A stretch of DNA of 57,026 nucleotides from Verrucomicrobiia bacterium (GCA_028687435.1 JAQUAF010000035.1:1-57026), one strand, 5' to 3'. Positions 9,197 through 18,376 are shown, numbered from the stretch's first letter. The notes: generated by a model not told the origin, from the sequence alone. Made by a program: numbers and translations.

Positions 9197-10177
9197 TCAT
9201 TTCGCCACTGGCGTGCTGCACTTCTGGCAAAACGCCCCTCGGGTCACTTCCCCACACTTGGAGCAAATACCATACGGCGTCACAGACTGTCCGTCGTTCG
9301 GGCAGAAACGATCACCCGCCTGATAAGGCTTGAAACATTTGGGGCAAATACGGCTTCCGCCATAAACCTGACTCGCAATTTTACGCGTATCGCTCACACG
9401 CTTTTCCAAAGCCTGGCGCTTGGAGGGATCTTTTTCCCCCTGCAACTGGGTCTGGGCCGCGTTGATGATGCTTGCGGAAATCTTGCTGATGCGATTCAAG
9501 GCAATCCGGCGGCTGCCATCGTCTTCCATGTCTCCACCAATTCCCATGCCGCGTCCTCCCATTTCCACAAACCTGTCAGATCCGCCTGTATAGTATTTCA
9601 CCCACAGATCCAAAACTTCAGTCTCATCCTTGGCCACCTCAGCCTTGAGGGAAATCTCAAAACGTTTCACATAGCTGGGCCGGTCAGGCGCATTGGCCGC
9701 CAGCTCGATGTATTTGATGGCTCTCTCCAGATTCTTCGGGTCTTTCTGCAGCCGCATTTTGGCGATAAAAGCGGCGGTAAAAGGCAGCCTCCAGCTCTTG
9801 ATCTGTCCCAGTTCGATCGCCTTGTCCAGCAATTCAAGGGATTTTTCCGGCTTGGTCCAGCCAATGTCCAAAGCGCCATCTTCATAAGCTTTGGCAAACA
9901 TCGGATCCAAATTCGTCAAATTGTCATATTTCTTGATGAGAATGTCAGCCCGTTCCGGCGTCACCTTGTCCATCCCACCGCGCAGCTGAATCAACCGCAT
10001 CCATGCAAAATGAGAAAGAGCCTTCTGAAAACCCGCCGTAAACAAGCTGTTGCCTCCTTTGGCGGTTTTGACTGAAACAGGATCGCGTCCATTATGAATC
10101 TTGATCGACAGCATCATGCTGACAACCAAACTGATAATCAACAGAACAACAGCGGCTTTAGGCGCTTGTGACGTCAT
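9197..10177 (-). CDS. membrane-anchored helical (TPR-like) protein with C-terminal double zinc ribbon
   Basis: Residues 8-26 form one transmembrane anchor ('AVVLLIISLVVSMML'). A helical repeat region follows, including 'NLTNLDPMFAKAYEDGALDIGW'-like TPR residues. The last 60 residues carry two zinc ribbons, 'CPKCFKPYQAGDRFCPNDG' and 'CSKCGEVTRGAFCQKC'. GAGGAG lies six bases before the ATG. The gene sits 48 bases after the ABC permease, and the two are probably cotranscribed. No named family is recognised; a structural or adaptor role for the transporter is only an inference. Confidence 0.7.
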   Translation of the reverse strand: MTSQAPKAAVVLLIISLVVSMMLSIKIHNGRDPVSVKTAKGGNSLFTAGFQKALSHFAWMRLIQLRGGMDKVTPERADILIKKYDNLTNLDPMFAKAYEDGALDIGWTKPEKSLELLDKAIELGQIKSWRLPFTAAFIAKMRLQKDPKNLERAIKYIELAANAPDRPSYVKRFEISLKAEVAKDETEVLDLWVKYYTGGSDRFVEMGGRGMGIGGDMEDDGSRRIALNRISKISASIINAAQTQLQGEKDPSKRQALEKRVSDTRKIASQVYGGSRICPKCFKPYQAGDRFCPNDGQSVTPYGICSKCGEVTRGAFCQKCSTPVAK

Positions 10178-10224
10178 GGTATTCTCCTCTTTTGATGAAA
10201 TCCTATGATGATGAATCGGTTAAA

Positions 10225-10974
10225 TCAAGCTAAATCTCGCTTGCTAAATAAAATGGTTGAAAGGGACAACAAGGCAATACTGTAAACCAAGGCATAAACA
10301 ACAGCCATGAGAACCACCCCCCACGAAACGCCTATGGTATTCCCAAGCTCAGACTTGAAGTCCAACAGGCAGAAATTCGGCAACACACAGAAAAGAATCT
10401 TTCCAATTCCGGCGCCTGTTCTGGCCAGAAATTCCCACGAGTGCCCCAAAACAAACACAACCAAGGTCAACAAGGCAGCCGGCAATTCCGTCAAAAAGGA
10501 GGCAAAAAGAACTCCCAAGGCCGTCACCATGATCATCGAACCCCAAGTGGAAAGGGCCACCTGAAGAAAATCCCATTTCCAACCGCCAAACTCCCAATGC
10601 AGAATGGCCATGATCCCCACCGTCACCAACGCAATATTGATGGTCACCAGGTAAGCCACGCCAAAAAATTTCCCAAGAAGGTAATGGGCCCTTCCCAACG
10701 GCTTGGAAAGAAGCACCAGAGCCACTTTCTCTCTCAGATCGCGGGCAATATCAAAAGTGACCATCAACCCGGAAAGCAGCCCCACCAAGGTGATAAGCGC
10801 CGCGCCAGAATCATACATAAGCTCCTTTTGGCGTCCGCATGTCAAATCCGTATACAAATGGGCGGCGCCGACCAAACATAGTACCGACGCCAGCAACAGG
10901 TAAAGGGACTTTGTTCTCAACACCCGGGTATAGGTGGTCCTGCAAATAGTCAACATATCAGCTGTGTCAATCAT
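10225..10974 (-). CDS. ABC-2 type transporter permease
   Basis: The start at 10974 is chosen because GGAGG lies six bases upstream; the frame extends to 10998 without that support. The 249-residue protein has about six transmembrane helices ('LYLLLASVLCLVGAAHLY', 'LITLVGLLSGLMVTFDIARD', and others) and the cytoplasmic motif 'REKVALVLLSKPLGRAHYLLGK' common in ABC-2 permeases of the NosY/gliding type. It lies 47 bases downstream of the ATPase gene and forms the membrane part of the same transporter. Substrate is unknown. Confidence 0.85.
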   Translation of the reverse strand: MIDTADMLTICRTTYTRVLRTKSLYLLLASVLCLVGAAHLYTDLTCGRQKELMYDSGAALITLVGLLSGLMVTFDIARDLREKVALVLLSKPLGRAHYLLGKFFGVAYLVTINIALVTVGIMAILHWEFGGWKWDFLQVALSTWGSMIMVTALGVLFASFLTELPAALLTLVVFVLGHSWEFLARTGAGIGKILFCVLPNFCLLDFKSELGNTIGVSWGVVLMAVVYALVYSIALLSLSTILFSKRDLA

Positions 10975-11021
10975 GAAATCCTCCAGTACATCCGACAATA
11001 TGCTTCAGGTTTCTTTTTTTT

Positions 11022-12020
11022 TCAACCTTTGTTTTCCACAATCTTTTCACCGGGTTTTTCAGCAGGTTCATCCCCCGGAACCGGGAACCCCCTCTCCCGG
11101 CTGTTCCGGGCAATCTGACGAAAGAAAAATTCCTCCAGAGTTTCCATTCCCCGGGCTACTTCCACTGTGGCCGCCCCCCCTTCCCGAAGGAGATCTGTCA
11201 CTTGAGCCTGTTTGGATGTGTCTTCCAGCTCAATGCTCCATCGGTTATGTTCGCGGGTGATCGCCTTGGCCAGAGGTTCAATTTTCTGCATGACATCCAT
11301 GCTCAAAGTTGCCACCTGCAACTTGACTGACTGGGCCTGTACAAGATCCTTGACCGGACCACAAGCAATCATGCGGCCCCGGTTCAATATGCCCACCTCG
11401 TCGCACATTTCCTGCACATCGGAAAGAATATGACTCGAAAAGAACACGGTTTTCCCCTCCCTTTTCAAACGGTGAAGAATATTCTTCAACTCCTTGCGTC
11501 CGTAGGGATCCAAACCATTGAGAGGCTCATCGAGAACCACCAGGTCCGGATTGTTCATCAAAGCCTGGGCCAGGCCAATCCGCTGAAGCATGCCGCGAGA
11601 GAATTCCGAAATGCGGGTCTTCTCCTTTCCCGTCAAACCCACCAAAGCCAGCATCTCCGCAGTCCGCTTCCTCCGGGTGGCCTTGTCCATGTGGAAAACC
11701 TTGCCGCAGAGATCGAGAAACTCACTGGACGAAAGATACGCGCAAAAAGAAGGATCCTCGGGCAGAAATCCCACCCGTTCGCGGGCGGTTTTGTCGTAAA
11801 TGGGTTTGCCCATCAAAAAACCTTCCCCCCGGGTCGGGGTAATCAATCCCAACAACATCTTGATGGTGGTGGACTTGCCCGCTCCATTGGGACCAAGAAA
11901 ACCGAATATCAACCCAGGCTTGACCTCCAAACCCAACCCCTCCAATGCCATCAGACGCACGGGCTTCCGCCATCCCGTTACATATTCCTTCGTAAGATCC
12001 TGCGTCTCAACAGCGTTCAT
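11022..12020 (-). CDS. ABC transporter ATP-binding protein
   Basis: Walker A 'GPNGAGKST', Q-loop region 'GFLPEDPSF', a degenerate signature 'EFSRGMLQRIGLAQALM' and Walker B 'LVVLDEP' with 'GLDPYGRKELKN' define an ABC-2 exporter ATPase of about 330 residues, including an extra C-terminal domain. It is the first gene of a four-gene minus-strand operon with the permease and two membrane-anchored envelope proteins. Export of a lipid, polysaccharide or protein, or a mechanical role as in gliding-type complexes, is possible but not shown. Confidence 0.92.
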   Translation of the reverse strand: MNAVETQDLTKEYVTGWRKPVRLMALEGLGLEVKPGLIFGFLGPNGAGKSTTIKMLLGLITPTRGEGFLMGKPIYDKTARERVGFLPEDPSFCAYLSSSEFLDLCGKVFHMDKATRRKRTAEMLALVGLTGKEKTRISEFSRGMLQRIGLAQALMNNPDLVVLDEPLNGLDPYGRKELKNILHRLKREGKTVFFSSHILSDVQEMCDEVGILNRGRMIACGPVKDLVQAQSVKLQVATLSMDVMQKIEPLAKAITREHNRWSIELEDTSKQAQVTDLLREGGAATVEVARGMETLEEFFFRQIARNSRERGFPVPGDEPAEKPGEKIVENKG

Positions 12021-12114
12021 TCTTCTTTTAAAAACACCTCCTGAACAACAATCTAGTACAACCCGTCAGGGAAATCCACCCCAATTTTTTTCTCACTGCG
12101 ACGGCGCCAGAAAA

Positions 12115-13146
12115 CTACCAGGCGCGTCCTGGGGAGGACAACGCCTGCTGCAATCTCTTCACAGCCAGATGCGACATGGTTTTTGCGGCTTCATCCAGGG
12201 TCTTGGCCGGGCCGCGGATCGCCCCGTCCCCCGCCAAGTCCAAGTACATTCTCAACAAGGCCGAGTCGGAAGAATTCAGCCGGCCCAGGCATTGCAACAA
12301 GCTTTCAAGAAACTGCCGGCGTTCCAGATTTTCAAACGGCATCTGTTGATCACAGGGCAGCACGTCGTGCAAATCGCCCTGTTCATTTTCATCCAATGAC
12401 AATGGCGCGTCCATGCTGACCACCGCAACCTCCTTGCCCTTGATCTCATCCAGATCGCCACGGGACACATTCATGGCTTCCGCAATCTCCTCGTCATCGG
12501 GCTCCCGCCCGAGCCGTCCGCTCAATTCCTGCCTGACCTTTTCGTATTGCTTCAACAATCGCATGGCCGCATTGCTGGGGCTGACCACATTGTTTTTATG
12601 GCAAAATGCCACCATGTTTGAATGAATCCACGTCCGGGCATAATGTTCAAAAGGCTGGCCAAACTCCACCTTGAAAAGATCCACCGCCTTGATCAATCCC
12701 AGCAAGCCGACGCCTTCCAAATCCCCCCGTATCTGGGAGCAGCCCCCGGAAAAGGAATGGCCCACCACCCGCACCAGATCCACCATCTCCAGCAACACCT
12801 CGCCGCGCAACGTGTTGGCCTCCACATGAATCCGCCTCCACATCGCTGTTTGCACAACGGGCATCTGCCGGTCCGCCACTTCCCGCAAGGCGTTCCATGT
12901 GTCCAGATTCAAACGGGCTTCTTCCAAGGCATCAAAATAAAACTCAGGCGACAGACCGGGTTTCCCAAGATGGGCCACCAGGGATGACATCAACCTTGCG
13001 CTGATCCGCCGCTGGCGGCCGGGCGCCTGCATCCTCCACAAAATATCCAGCAGCTTTTTGCGAGCAGGGGCAAGATTCAACAAGGCCAGTTTTTCCTGTT
13101 TAAGGACACTCTGATAACGGGCAATAAGTTGGTGAACCTCCGCCAT
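12115..13146 (-). CDS. divergent sigma-70 family RNA polymerase sigma factor
   Basis: I place the start at 13146 ('MAEVHQLIARY'); the frame runs open to 13314 but that stretch is unconvincing. Region 2 is recognisable: 'GDLEGVGLLGLIKAVDLF' followed by 'HYARTWIHSNMVAFCHKNN'. Region 3 follows with 'LGREPDDEEIAEAMNVS'. Region 4 is abnormal: 'KTLDEAAKTMSHLAVKRLQ' keeps the helix ends, but the usual recognition-helix turn is shortened. It is divergent from the secretion-like operon at 13313 with about 165 bases between, so it may drive that operon. Whether it still recognises -35 elements is doubtful. Confidence 0.75.
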   Translation of the reverse strand: MAEVHQLIARYQSVLKQEKLALLNLAPARKKLLDILWRMQAPGRQRRISARLMSSLVAHLGKPGLSPEFYFDALEEARLNLDTWNALREVADRQMPVVQTAMWRRIHVEANTLRGEVLLEMVDLVRVVGHSFSGGCSQIRGDLEGVGLLGLIKAVDLFKVEFGQPFEHYARTWIHSNMVAFCHKNNVVSPSNAAMRLLKQYEKVRQELSGRLGREPDDEEIAEAMNVSRGDLDEIKGKEVAVVSMDAPLSLDENEQGDLHDVLPCDQQMPFENLERRQFLESLLQCLGRLNSSDSALLRMYLDLAGDGAIRGPAKTLDEAAKTMSHLAVKRLQQALSSPGRAW

Positions 13147-13312
13147 ACCTGCGCCACATATGCCCGAGCCTCCATCAAAAGGCAATAACGAATTCAAAGG
13201 CATATGGATTAATGGCCATATTTTCCCTGGCGCGCCCCGCTCCTTGAAAAAAATGGCATTGCAAAAATCGGACGCCGCTTGACGGCGGCTGCAAACAACC
13301 CATTGGAAGGGC

Positions 13313-14881
13313 ATGACACATCACCATCCCTTTCTTCGTTCCCTGTGGATTCTCCTCCTGCTGGCGGCGGCGACCGCGCAGGCGCAACTCACCGTGGATT
13401 TGGTGGGGCAATCCCTGATGCTGCTCAACCAGATGGAAGGCAAACTTCAGGAGATGGCCAAACACACGTCCGCTCTCAAGGAGGATTCGGAAACCATGAA
13501 AACCATCGCCAAAGGCAGGCAGGACATCGCCCTGCGAATGGCGCAGATGACCTCCCTGGCAAAACACCAGACCCTGCTCCAGAAAAACGCCAATGGCAGT
13601 CTTTTTAAGGTGTCCGCCGGGAACCTGAGTTTCGACGGCCGCAATTTCAACGGAGGAAATTTCGATTTCATCGACAATCTCGTGGGGCAGGACGGCAACC
13701 CCATCGCCATGGACCGCGAACTGCCCCGCCTGATCCAGGGACTCAGCGACCAGGATGCCAGCCGCCTCCAACGCGTCCAGGAACTTTTTCAAAAATCCCA
13801 GACTGCCGGCCTTGTGCGCGAAACCGTGAACATCCTGATGAACTACGCCTCCCAAAAAATGGGCGACATCGGTCCCGCCGTGCGCAAATTGACCGAAACC
13901 CTCACCAAAAACATGCTGGGCGACGGGGTGTTCATCCGCGATTACCAAGGCGCAGCCGACGACGCCTATCGGCAATACGTGTCGCAAGGTTCCCCCTCCC
14001 AAGCGCTGGCCTTCTACGCCAGCCCCCTTTACCAGGGAATCCAAACCTACAATCCGGTCACAGGACTCGTGGATTCCGGCGCCGCCTCCCAAAGCCAGCT
14101 CGACTTGAACAATGTGCTTTCCGCCGGCGCCAGCGAGGCCATCCGGCAATGGCTCGAACAACAAGGCGCGACTGGAACCGACAGCAATCCCTATGCCCGG
14201 TACGCCATTCAGCTCCTGCCGGAACTCATGGAACTGATTCGCAACACCCAGCCAGGCGATCCCATTGTCATCACCCCCCAAATGGTGGAAACCGCCCGCC
14301 AGCGCGCCGCCTCCAATGTTTCCTCCACATCCTCACCAGCCATCAGCAGTCAAATTCCCGGCTTGTTTGATTCCCTCGCCTCAAACAACAACTTCGCCAA
14401 CCCGTCCTGCAATCCCACGACTTCCGGCAAACAGTTGCTCTCAAATCTGGCCAGACGGCTGGTGGCGGTCGTCCAGCCCACCGCCGCCGGCGCCTCGCGT
14501 TATCTGGGCGCCATCAGCGCCAGCGACCGGCGGTTGATCGAGGTCCAGAGGCAAATCAACCAAAACCAACGGCTCCTCGACTACACCCTGTCGCTCATCG
14601 CCTCGATGAACGAAGTCCTGAACGAGGCCGCAAAAATCCAAAAAAGCGTGACCGCCGAAAACGCCATCCCGGAAATCACCCAGTTCGTGTTGGAAACTCA
14701 AAAAGCCATCATGCAACTCCAGCAGGACGCCGCCCGCCACACAAACCTGATCTCCTCCCTGCGCCTCACCCGGATCAATCTGGTCGCGGAACGGGGCCGG
14801 ACCGCAGGCGCCTTCCGCGCCAGCCATGCCATGTCCGCGGACCAGCGCCTCCATCAAATCCTCCTCATGTCATCCCAATAA
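13313..14881 (+). CDS. secreted TrbJ/VirB5-like protein of a type IV secretion-like operon
   Basis: A 522-residue protein with a clear signal peptide ('LWILLLLAAATAQAQ'). A helical segment follows immediately ('LVGQSLMLLNQMEGKLQEM'), as in TrbJ/VirB5 proteins, then a long Gln/Ala-rich body. The C-terminal coiled-coil (about residues 400-490) contains 'RLIEVQRQINQNQRLL'. It is more than twice the length of a usual VirB5, so the assignment rests mainly on domain order and on the TrbL/VirB6-like gene 17 bases downstream. GGAAGGG lies just before the ATG. It is predicted to be periplasmic or part of a surface structure. Alternative: an unrelated exported coiled-coil protein. Confidence 0.5.
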   Translation: MTHHHPFLRSLWILLLLAAATAQAQLTVDLVGQSLMLLNQMEGKLQEMAKHTSALKEDSETMKTIAKGRQDIALRMAQMTSLAKHQTLLQKNANGSLFKVSAGNLSFDGRNFNGGNFDFIDNLVGQDGNPIAMDRELPRLIQGLSDQDASRLQRVQELFQKSQTAGLVRETVNILMNYASQKMGDIGPAVRKLTETLTKNMLGDGVFIRDYQGAADDAYRQYVSQGSPSQALAFYASPLYQGIQTYNPVTGLVDSGAASQSQLDLNNVLSAGASEAIRQWLEQQGATGTDSNPYARYAIQLLPELMELIRNTQPGDPIVITPQMVETARQRAASNVSSTSSPAISSQIPGLFDSLASNNNFANPSCNPTTSGKQLLSNLARRLVAVVQPTAAGASRYLGAISASDRRLIEVQRQINQNQRLLDYTLSLIASMNEVLNEAAKIQKSVTAENAIPEITQFVLETQKAIMQLQQDAARHTNLISSLRLTRINLVAERGRTAGAFRASHAMSADQRLHQILLMSSQ

Positions 14882-14898
14882 CCCCAACCCAAACGCTT

Positions 14899-16176
14899 AT
14901 GTTCGACCTCCCCGCAACCCAGGATCTGCTGCAAGCCGCCGAACGCATCGGCCAATACCTCGCCGCCGAGGGACTGGCCGTGGCCAAAGCCATCACCCTC
15001 CCGGTCATGACCATCCAGATGATCTTCATCGGTTTTGCCATCATGCTCCGCGCCGACGTGGTGGAACGCCTGACGACTTTCACCATCAAGTGCGCCATCC
15101 TCTTTTTCCTCGTCTATGCCGCCGGACTTCCTCTTCAAAACCTCATCCGCAAAGGCATGCGCGACCTGCAGACCGCCGGATTGACCGTCGGCGCCAACAT
15201 CGCAGCCATGGCTGCGGAACCGGGGACATCCGGCCAGCCGGCCGTCTATTGGACCCAATGGATCGGCAATCCCAAGGACGCCGCCCATTACAAATACGGC
15301 TACCGTTACATCCGGCAATACGTCTGGCCCACTCCGGAGGAAAACAGCGGCGCCCCCTCTCTCCTCCCTTCGACGGATGAAATCCTTCACGCGGAAAACC
15401 TGCTCCAAGCCGCCCAGGAACGGGCATTGGGCTGGATGTTGTACCAGTTTTTTTCCTTTCTGAAGCCCCTCATGGTCATGCCCATCATCCTGGGAGCCGC
15501 CTTTGCGCAATATGCCGGCTGCCTCGCGCCCCATCTCGCGGACATCGGCGTGGTGGGCGGCGCCCATATCGCCTTCAATTTCATCCTGGGCGCCGGCCTG
15601 GCCGTCCTGCCCCTGATCTTCTTCGCGTCCACCCGGGATATTTTCGTCCACTACCTCACCATCCTCATCGCCATCGCCCTGATTCCCTTCTTCTATTATG
15701 TGCTCATGGCGGTTGGATTTGTTTTTTCCACCACCGTTTTCAAAAGCCTTTTCCTGTCCGGTCCGGGCAGTGTCGCCCTTTTCATGTCAGGGGTTTTTGA
15801 ACAGGCATTCGAACAGGCGCGCGACGCCCTGGCCGCCCAAGGCGGCTCCAACATGGCCAGGACATTCCTCAGCCTCCTCGCATGGTTCAAACCCTCCGCC
15901 ATTCTTGCCGCCGGCAGCCTGATGATCACCAGCTTCATCACCGCCGGCTGTCTGTTCGGCGCCCTTGCCATGCCCGTGGCGTTCAGTTGGAACCGGGCCT
16001 TCGCGTCCGAACTGCTCGTCAAGATGGTGGCCGACGCCTTCACCCATATTCACTCGGCGCTCGGAACTGGCGTGGGACAATTTTACAGCCAGGGCATGCA
16101 AATGGCCCAAACCCTCGCAAACTACGGCACAAGCTACGGCGGAGGCGCCTTGCGCGCGCTGACCCGCGGCAGGTAA
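14899..16176 (+). CDS. TrbL/VirB6-like polytopic inner-membrane protein
   Basis: A 425-residue protein with about six to seven membrane helices. The segment 'GAGLAVLPLIFFASTRDIF' followed by a further hydrophobic helix resembles the conserved 'P-L-x-LF-x-x-T-R' core of TrbL/VirB6. An early helix pair ('ITLPVMTIQMIFIGFAIML', 'FTIKCAILFFLVYAAGLPL') also fits. The C-terminus is Gly/Ala/Tyr rich ('YGTSYGGGALRAL'). VirB6 proteins form the inner-membrane channel of type IV secretion systems. Here the neighbours are a VirB5-like gene and a GspE/PilB ATPase, with no VirB4, VirB8-10 or coupling protein in the window. Confidence 0.6.
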   Translation: MFDLPATQDLLQAAERIGQYLAAEGLAVAKAITLPVMTIQMIFIGFAIMLRADVVERLTTFTIKCAILFFLVYAAGLPLQNLIRKGMRDLQTAGLTVGANIAAMAAEPGTSGQPAVYWTQWIGNPKDAAHYKYGYRYIRQYVWPTPEENSGAPSLLPSTDEILHAENLLQAAQERALGWMLYQFFSFLKPLMVMPIILGAAFAQYAGCLAPHLADIGVVGGAHIAFNFILGAGLAVLPLIFFASTRDIFVHYLTILIAIALIPFFYYVLMAVGFVFSTTVFKSLFLSGPGSVALFMSGVFEQAFEQARDALAAQGGSNMARTFLSLLAWFKPSAILAAGSLMITSFITAGCLFGALAMPVAFSWNRAFASELLVKMVADAFTHIHSALGTGVGQFYSQGMQMAQTLANYGTSYGGGALRALTRGR

Positions 16177-16182
16177 TAACCT

Positions 16183-18225
16183 ATGAACCAAAATACCCCC
16201 ACCCCTCAATCGGATCCGTTGGCGCATGTTTTACCTGACGAAAACCCGTTGGAACCCTTCTGTCTGCGTCATTCACTGGTCTTGCTGGAAGCCCTCGCGC
16301 ATTGGCGGCAGGAAAATCCCGGCGATTCGTTCGAACAACTCCTGCTCCGCCACCACGACCAAATCCGCGAAGATCGCTGGCTGGAAACCATGGCCGCCCA
16401 AACGGATTTTCCCATTCCCCTGCCCCTTGGCAAGGATTCCGAACCCGCTCCCGCCAATGCCCGTCCGGATGCCCGCGTCCTGCGCGACAATCTTTTCACC
16501 CTCATCCTCCAGGATGATCCCGTCATGGTCTTCGGCCTTCTCAATCCTTTTCTTCTTCCGGCCGTCGAACAATGGGGCTCCCTGCATCATCCCATCCAGC
16601 CCCAGGCTTTCGTTCTCCTGACTCCTTCAATTTTCGCCAGCCTCGCCGCCAAAGAATCTCCAAACTCATCCCACAACTGGCGGGACGAACCCCTGCCAGA
16701 ATGGAACAGCCAGATGCCATTCAACTCCCCGGATATTTCATTTCTTGTTGAAAGTTTATGGACCTCCAACCCCTGCCTGCCAGTCCTCTCCCGTCGCGAT
16801 ATGGACATCGTCCAGCCCATCGAATCGATCGAGAACGCCCTTCTGGTCAGACAAACCGACACCCATGCATGGATCATCGGCGTCGCCGTCCATTCGCGCC
16901 GGATTCACGATGAACTTTGCCAGCGTCTTGGCCGCCGCGTCATTCCGCTGGCCTGCGGTCCCCGGACCTTTCACGAACTGCGGAAACAGACCGAATCTGA
17001 CATCGTCCGCCCCAATCCAGCCGGCAACCAACCTCTGGTCATCCACCGTTGGCAAATTCCTCCCGGCCAACCGCCCGAAACCGCGCTGCTGGATCAAATC
17101 GTCGAAACCGCCATCCGCTTCGGCGCCACCGACATCCATTTGGACCCCAAAGACGAACGAACCCGCGTCCGCTTTCGCATCGCGGGCAATCTGGTGGAAC
17201 AGGCGCCGCTCAACAAAAGCGATTTCGCGCTGGCGCTCCGCCGCATCAAGATCACCGGACGCGGCATGCGGCAGGACCGCTCGGGCTGCCCGCAGGACGG
17301 CGCCTCCCACCACTGGGTGGACAACCGCCGCTACGACATGCGTTTCTCCCTGGTCCCCCTCAGCGGAGGCGAGGAAGGCGCCGTCATCCGTCTGTTCACC
17401 GCCGCCGTGCCAAAACTATCCGACCTGCATTTTGACGAATTGGAAAACCGCGCGTTGCGCCATTTTCTTGGACAGGAAAGCGGCCTTCTGATCCTGAGCG
17501 GTCCCACGGGGTCCGGCAAAACCACCACCCTTTACGCCTGCCTCCAGGCTCTGTCCCAACCAGGTCTTAAGCTGGTCTCCATCGAAAACCCGGTGGAAAA
17601 ACGTTTTGAGGACGCCGTCCAGATCGAAGTCGAAGGCGACACCGGTCTTTCCTATCCGGACGCCCTGAGATCGGTGCTGCGGCAGGATCCCGATGTGCTG
17701 ATGGTGGGTGAAATCCGCGACGCCGAAAGCGCCCGCATCGCCCTGCAAGCCGCCCTCACCGGACACCAGGTTTTGACCACCCTCCACGCCATGGACTCGG
17801 TGGGAGTGGTCACCCGGCTTTGCGATTCGTTCCAGATTGATCCCGCAGTCCTCGCCTGCTGCCTCCGTCTGTCCATTGCGCAACGGTTGGTGAGAATTCT
17901 TTGCCCCCTTTGCAAACAAACCCGCCCCGCCGATCCGGAAAGCATCCGCCCATTCCCGGAAATCCGGATTGCCGACCCCGTGCTGGCCGAAAAAAAAGGC
18001 TGCCCGGCCTGCCGCCACACAGGATACGCCGGACGCCGGGCCTTGTTGGAACTGCTCCCTGTGGACACCGCAATGACCGCCCTCATCCAACGCCGGGCGC
18101 CGGATGATGACCTCCGCGCCCACAACCGCCAGCACGGCTACCGCCCACTTTTGGAACAAGCCTCAACCCTCCTGCTCACCGGCGAAATCGACCTCCCCGA
18201 AGCCTCTTCCTTCCTCCACGGTTAA
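16183..18225 (+). CDS. GspE/PilB-family secretion ATPase
   Basis: A 680-residue protein whose C-terminal two thirds are a standard GspE/PilB ATPase. Visible features are 'FGATDIHLDP', Walker A 'GPTGSGKTTT' at residues 440-449, the Asp box, Walker B 'DPDVLMVGEIRDAE' from residue 502 and 'TGHQVLTTLHAMDS'. A zinc tetracysteine is formed by C574/C577 and C607/C610. Family members power pseudopilus or pilus assembly at the inner membrane. The N-terminal 280 residues are not recognisable as a standard MshEN domain. The gene starts six bases after the VirB6-like stop, so the two are almost certainly cotranscribed. It is notable that the ATPase is GspE-like rather than VirB11-like. Confidence 0.9.
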   Translation: MNQNTPTPQSDPLAHVLPDENPLEPFCLRHSLVLLEALAHWRQENPGDSFEQLLLRHHDQIREDRWLETMAAQTDFPIPLPLGKDSEPAPANARPDARVLRDNLFTLILQDDPVMVFGLLNPFLLPAVEQWGSLHHPIQPQAFVLLTPSIFASLAAKESPNSSHNWRDEPLPEWNSQMPFNSPDISFLVESLWTSNPCLPVLSRRDMDIVQPIESIENALLVRQTDTHAWIIGVAVHSRRIHDELCQRLGRRVIPLACGPRTFHELRKQTESDIVRPNPAGNQPLVIHRWQIPPGQPPETALLDQIVETAIRFGATDIHLDPKDERTRVRFRIAGNLVEQAPLNKSDFALALRRIKITGRGMRQDRSGCPQDGASHHWVDNRRYDMRFSLVPLSGGEEGAVIRLFTAAVPKLSDLHFDELENRALRHFLGQESGLLILSGPTGSGKTTTLYACLQALSQPGLKLVSIENPVEKRFEDAVQIEVEGDTGLSYPDALRSVLRQDPDVLMVGEIRDAESARIALQAALTGHQVLTTLHAMDSVGVVTRLCDSFQIDPAVLACCLRLSIAQRLVRILCPLCKQTRPADPESIRPFPEIRIADPVLAEKKGCPACRHTGYAGRRALLELLPVDTAMTALIQRRAPDDDLRAHNRQHGYRPLLEQASTLLLTGEIDLPEASSFLHG

Positions 18226-18347
18226 TACTCAGCCAGAAAACGATGAGCTTGGAGCAGTTTTTTTAAAACGGCCACACTCTCCAAATCCACTGCGGGAGGA
18301 ATCTCTGGTAGATAAAAGGCGGATTCCATGCGAGTCCGGCCAACGAT

Positions 18348-18376
18348 ATGTATAAATTTTTCGTTTTTTTATACAT
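18348..18376. promoter_or_regulatory. AT-rich inverted repeat, possible operator
   Basis: ATGTATAAA (18348-18356) and TTTATACAT (18368-18376) form perfect 9-base arms around a T-rich loop. It lies about 105 bases upstream of the toxin-like remnant and could be its former operator/promoter, or a terminator-like hairpin for the secretion ATPase operon. The rest of 18226-18480 shows no gene. Confidence 0.4.

Noticed and set aside
8675..10075. 466-codon plus-strand frame opposite the CBM9-like and zinc-ribbon genes
   Set aside because: No domain, His/Pro/Arg-rich translation; the opposite strand has clear membrane anchors, zinc ribbons and ribosome sites.
13175..14281. Long open frame (368 codons) on the minus strand over the VirB5-like gene and the sigma gene start
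   Set aside because: Composition (Gly/Val/His rich, no domain) is that of an antisense shadow of a GC-rich gene, and it conflicts with two better-supported genes.
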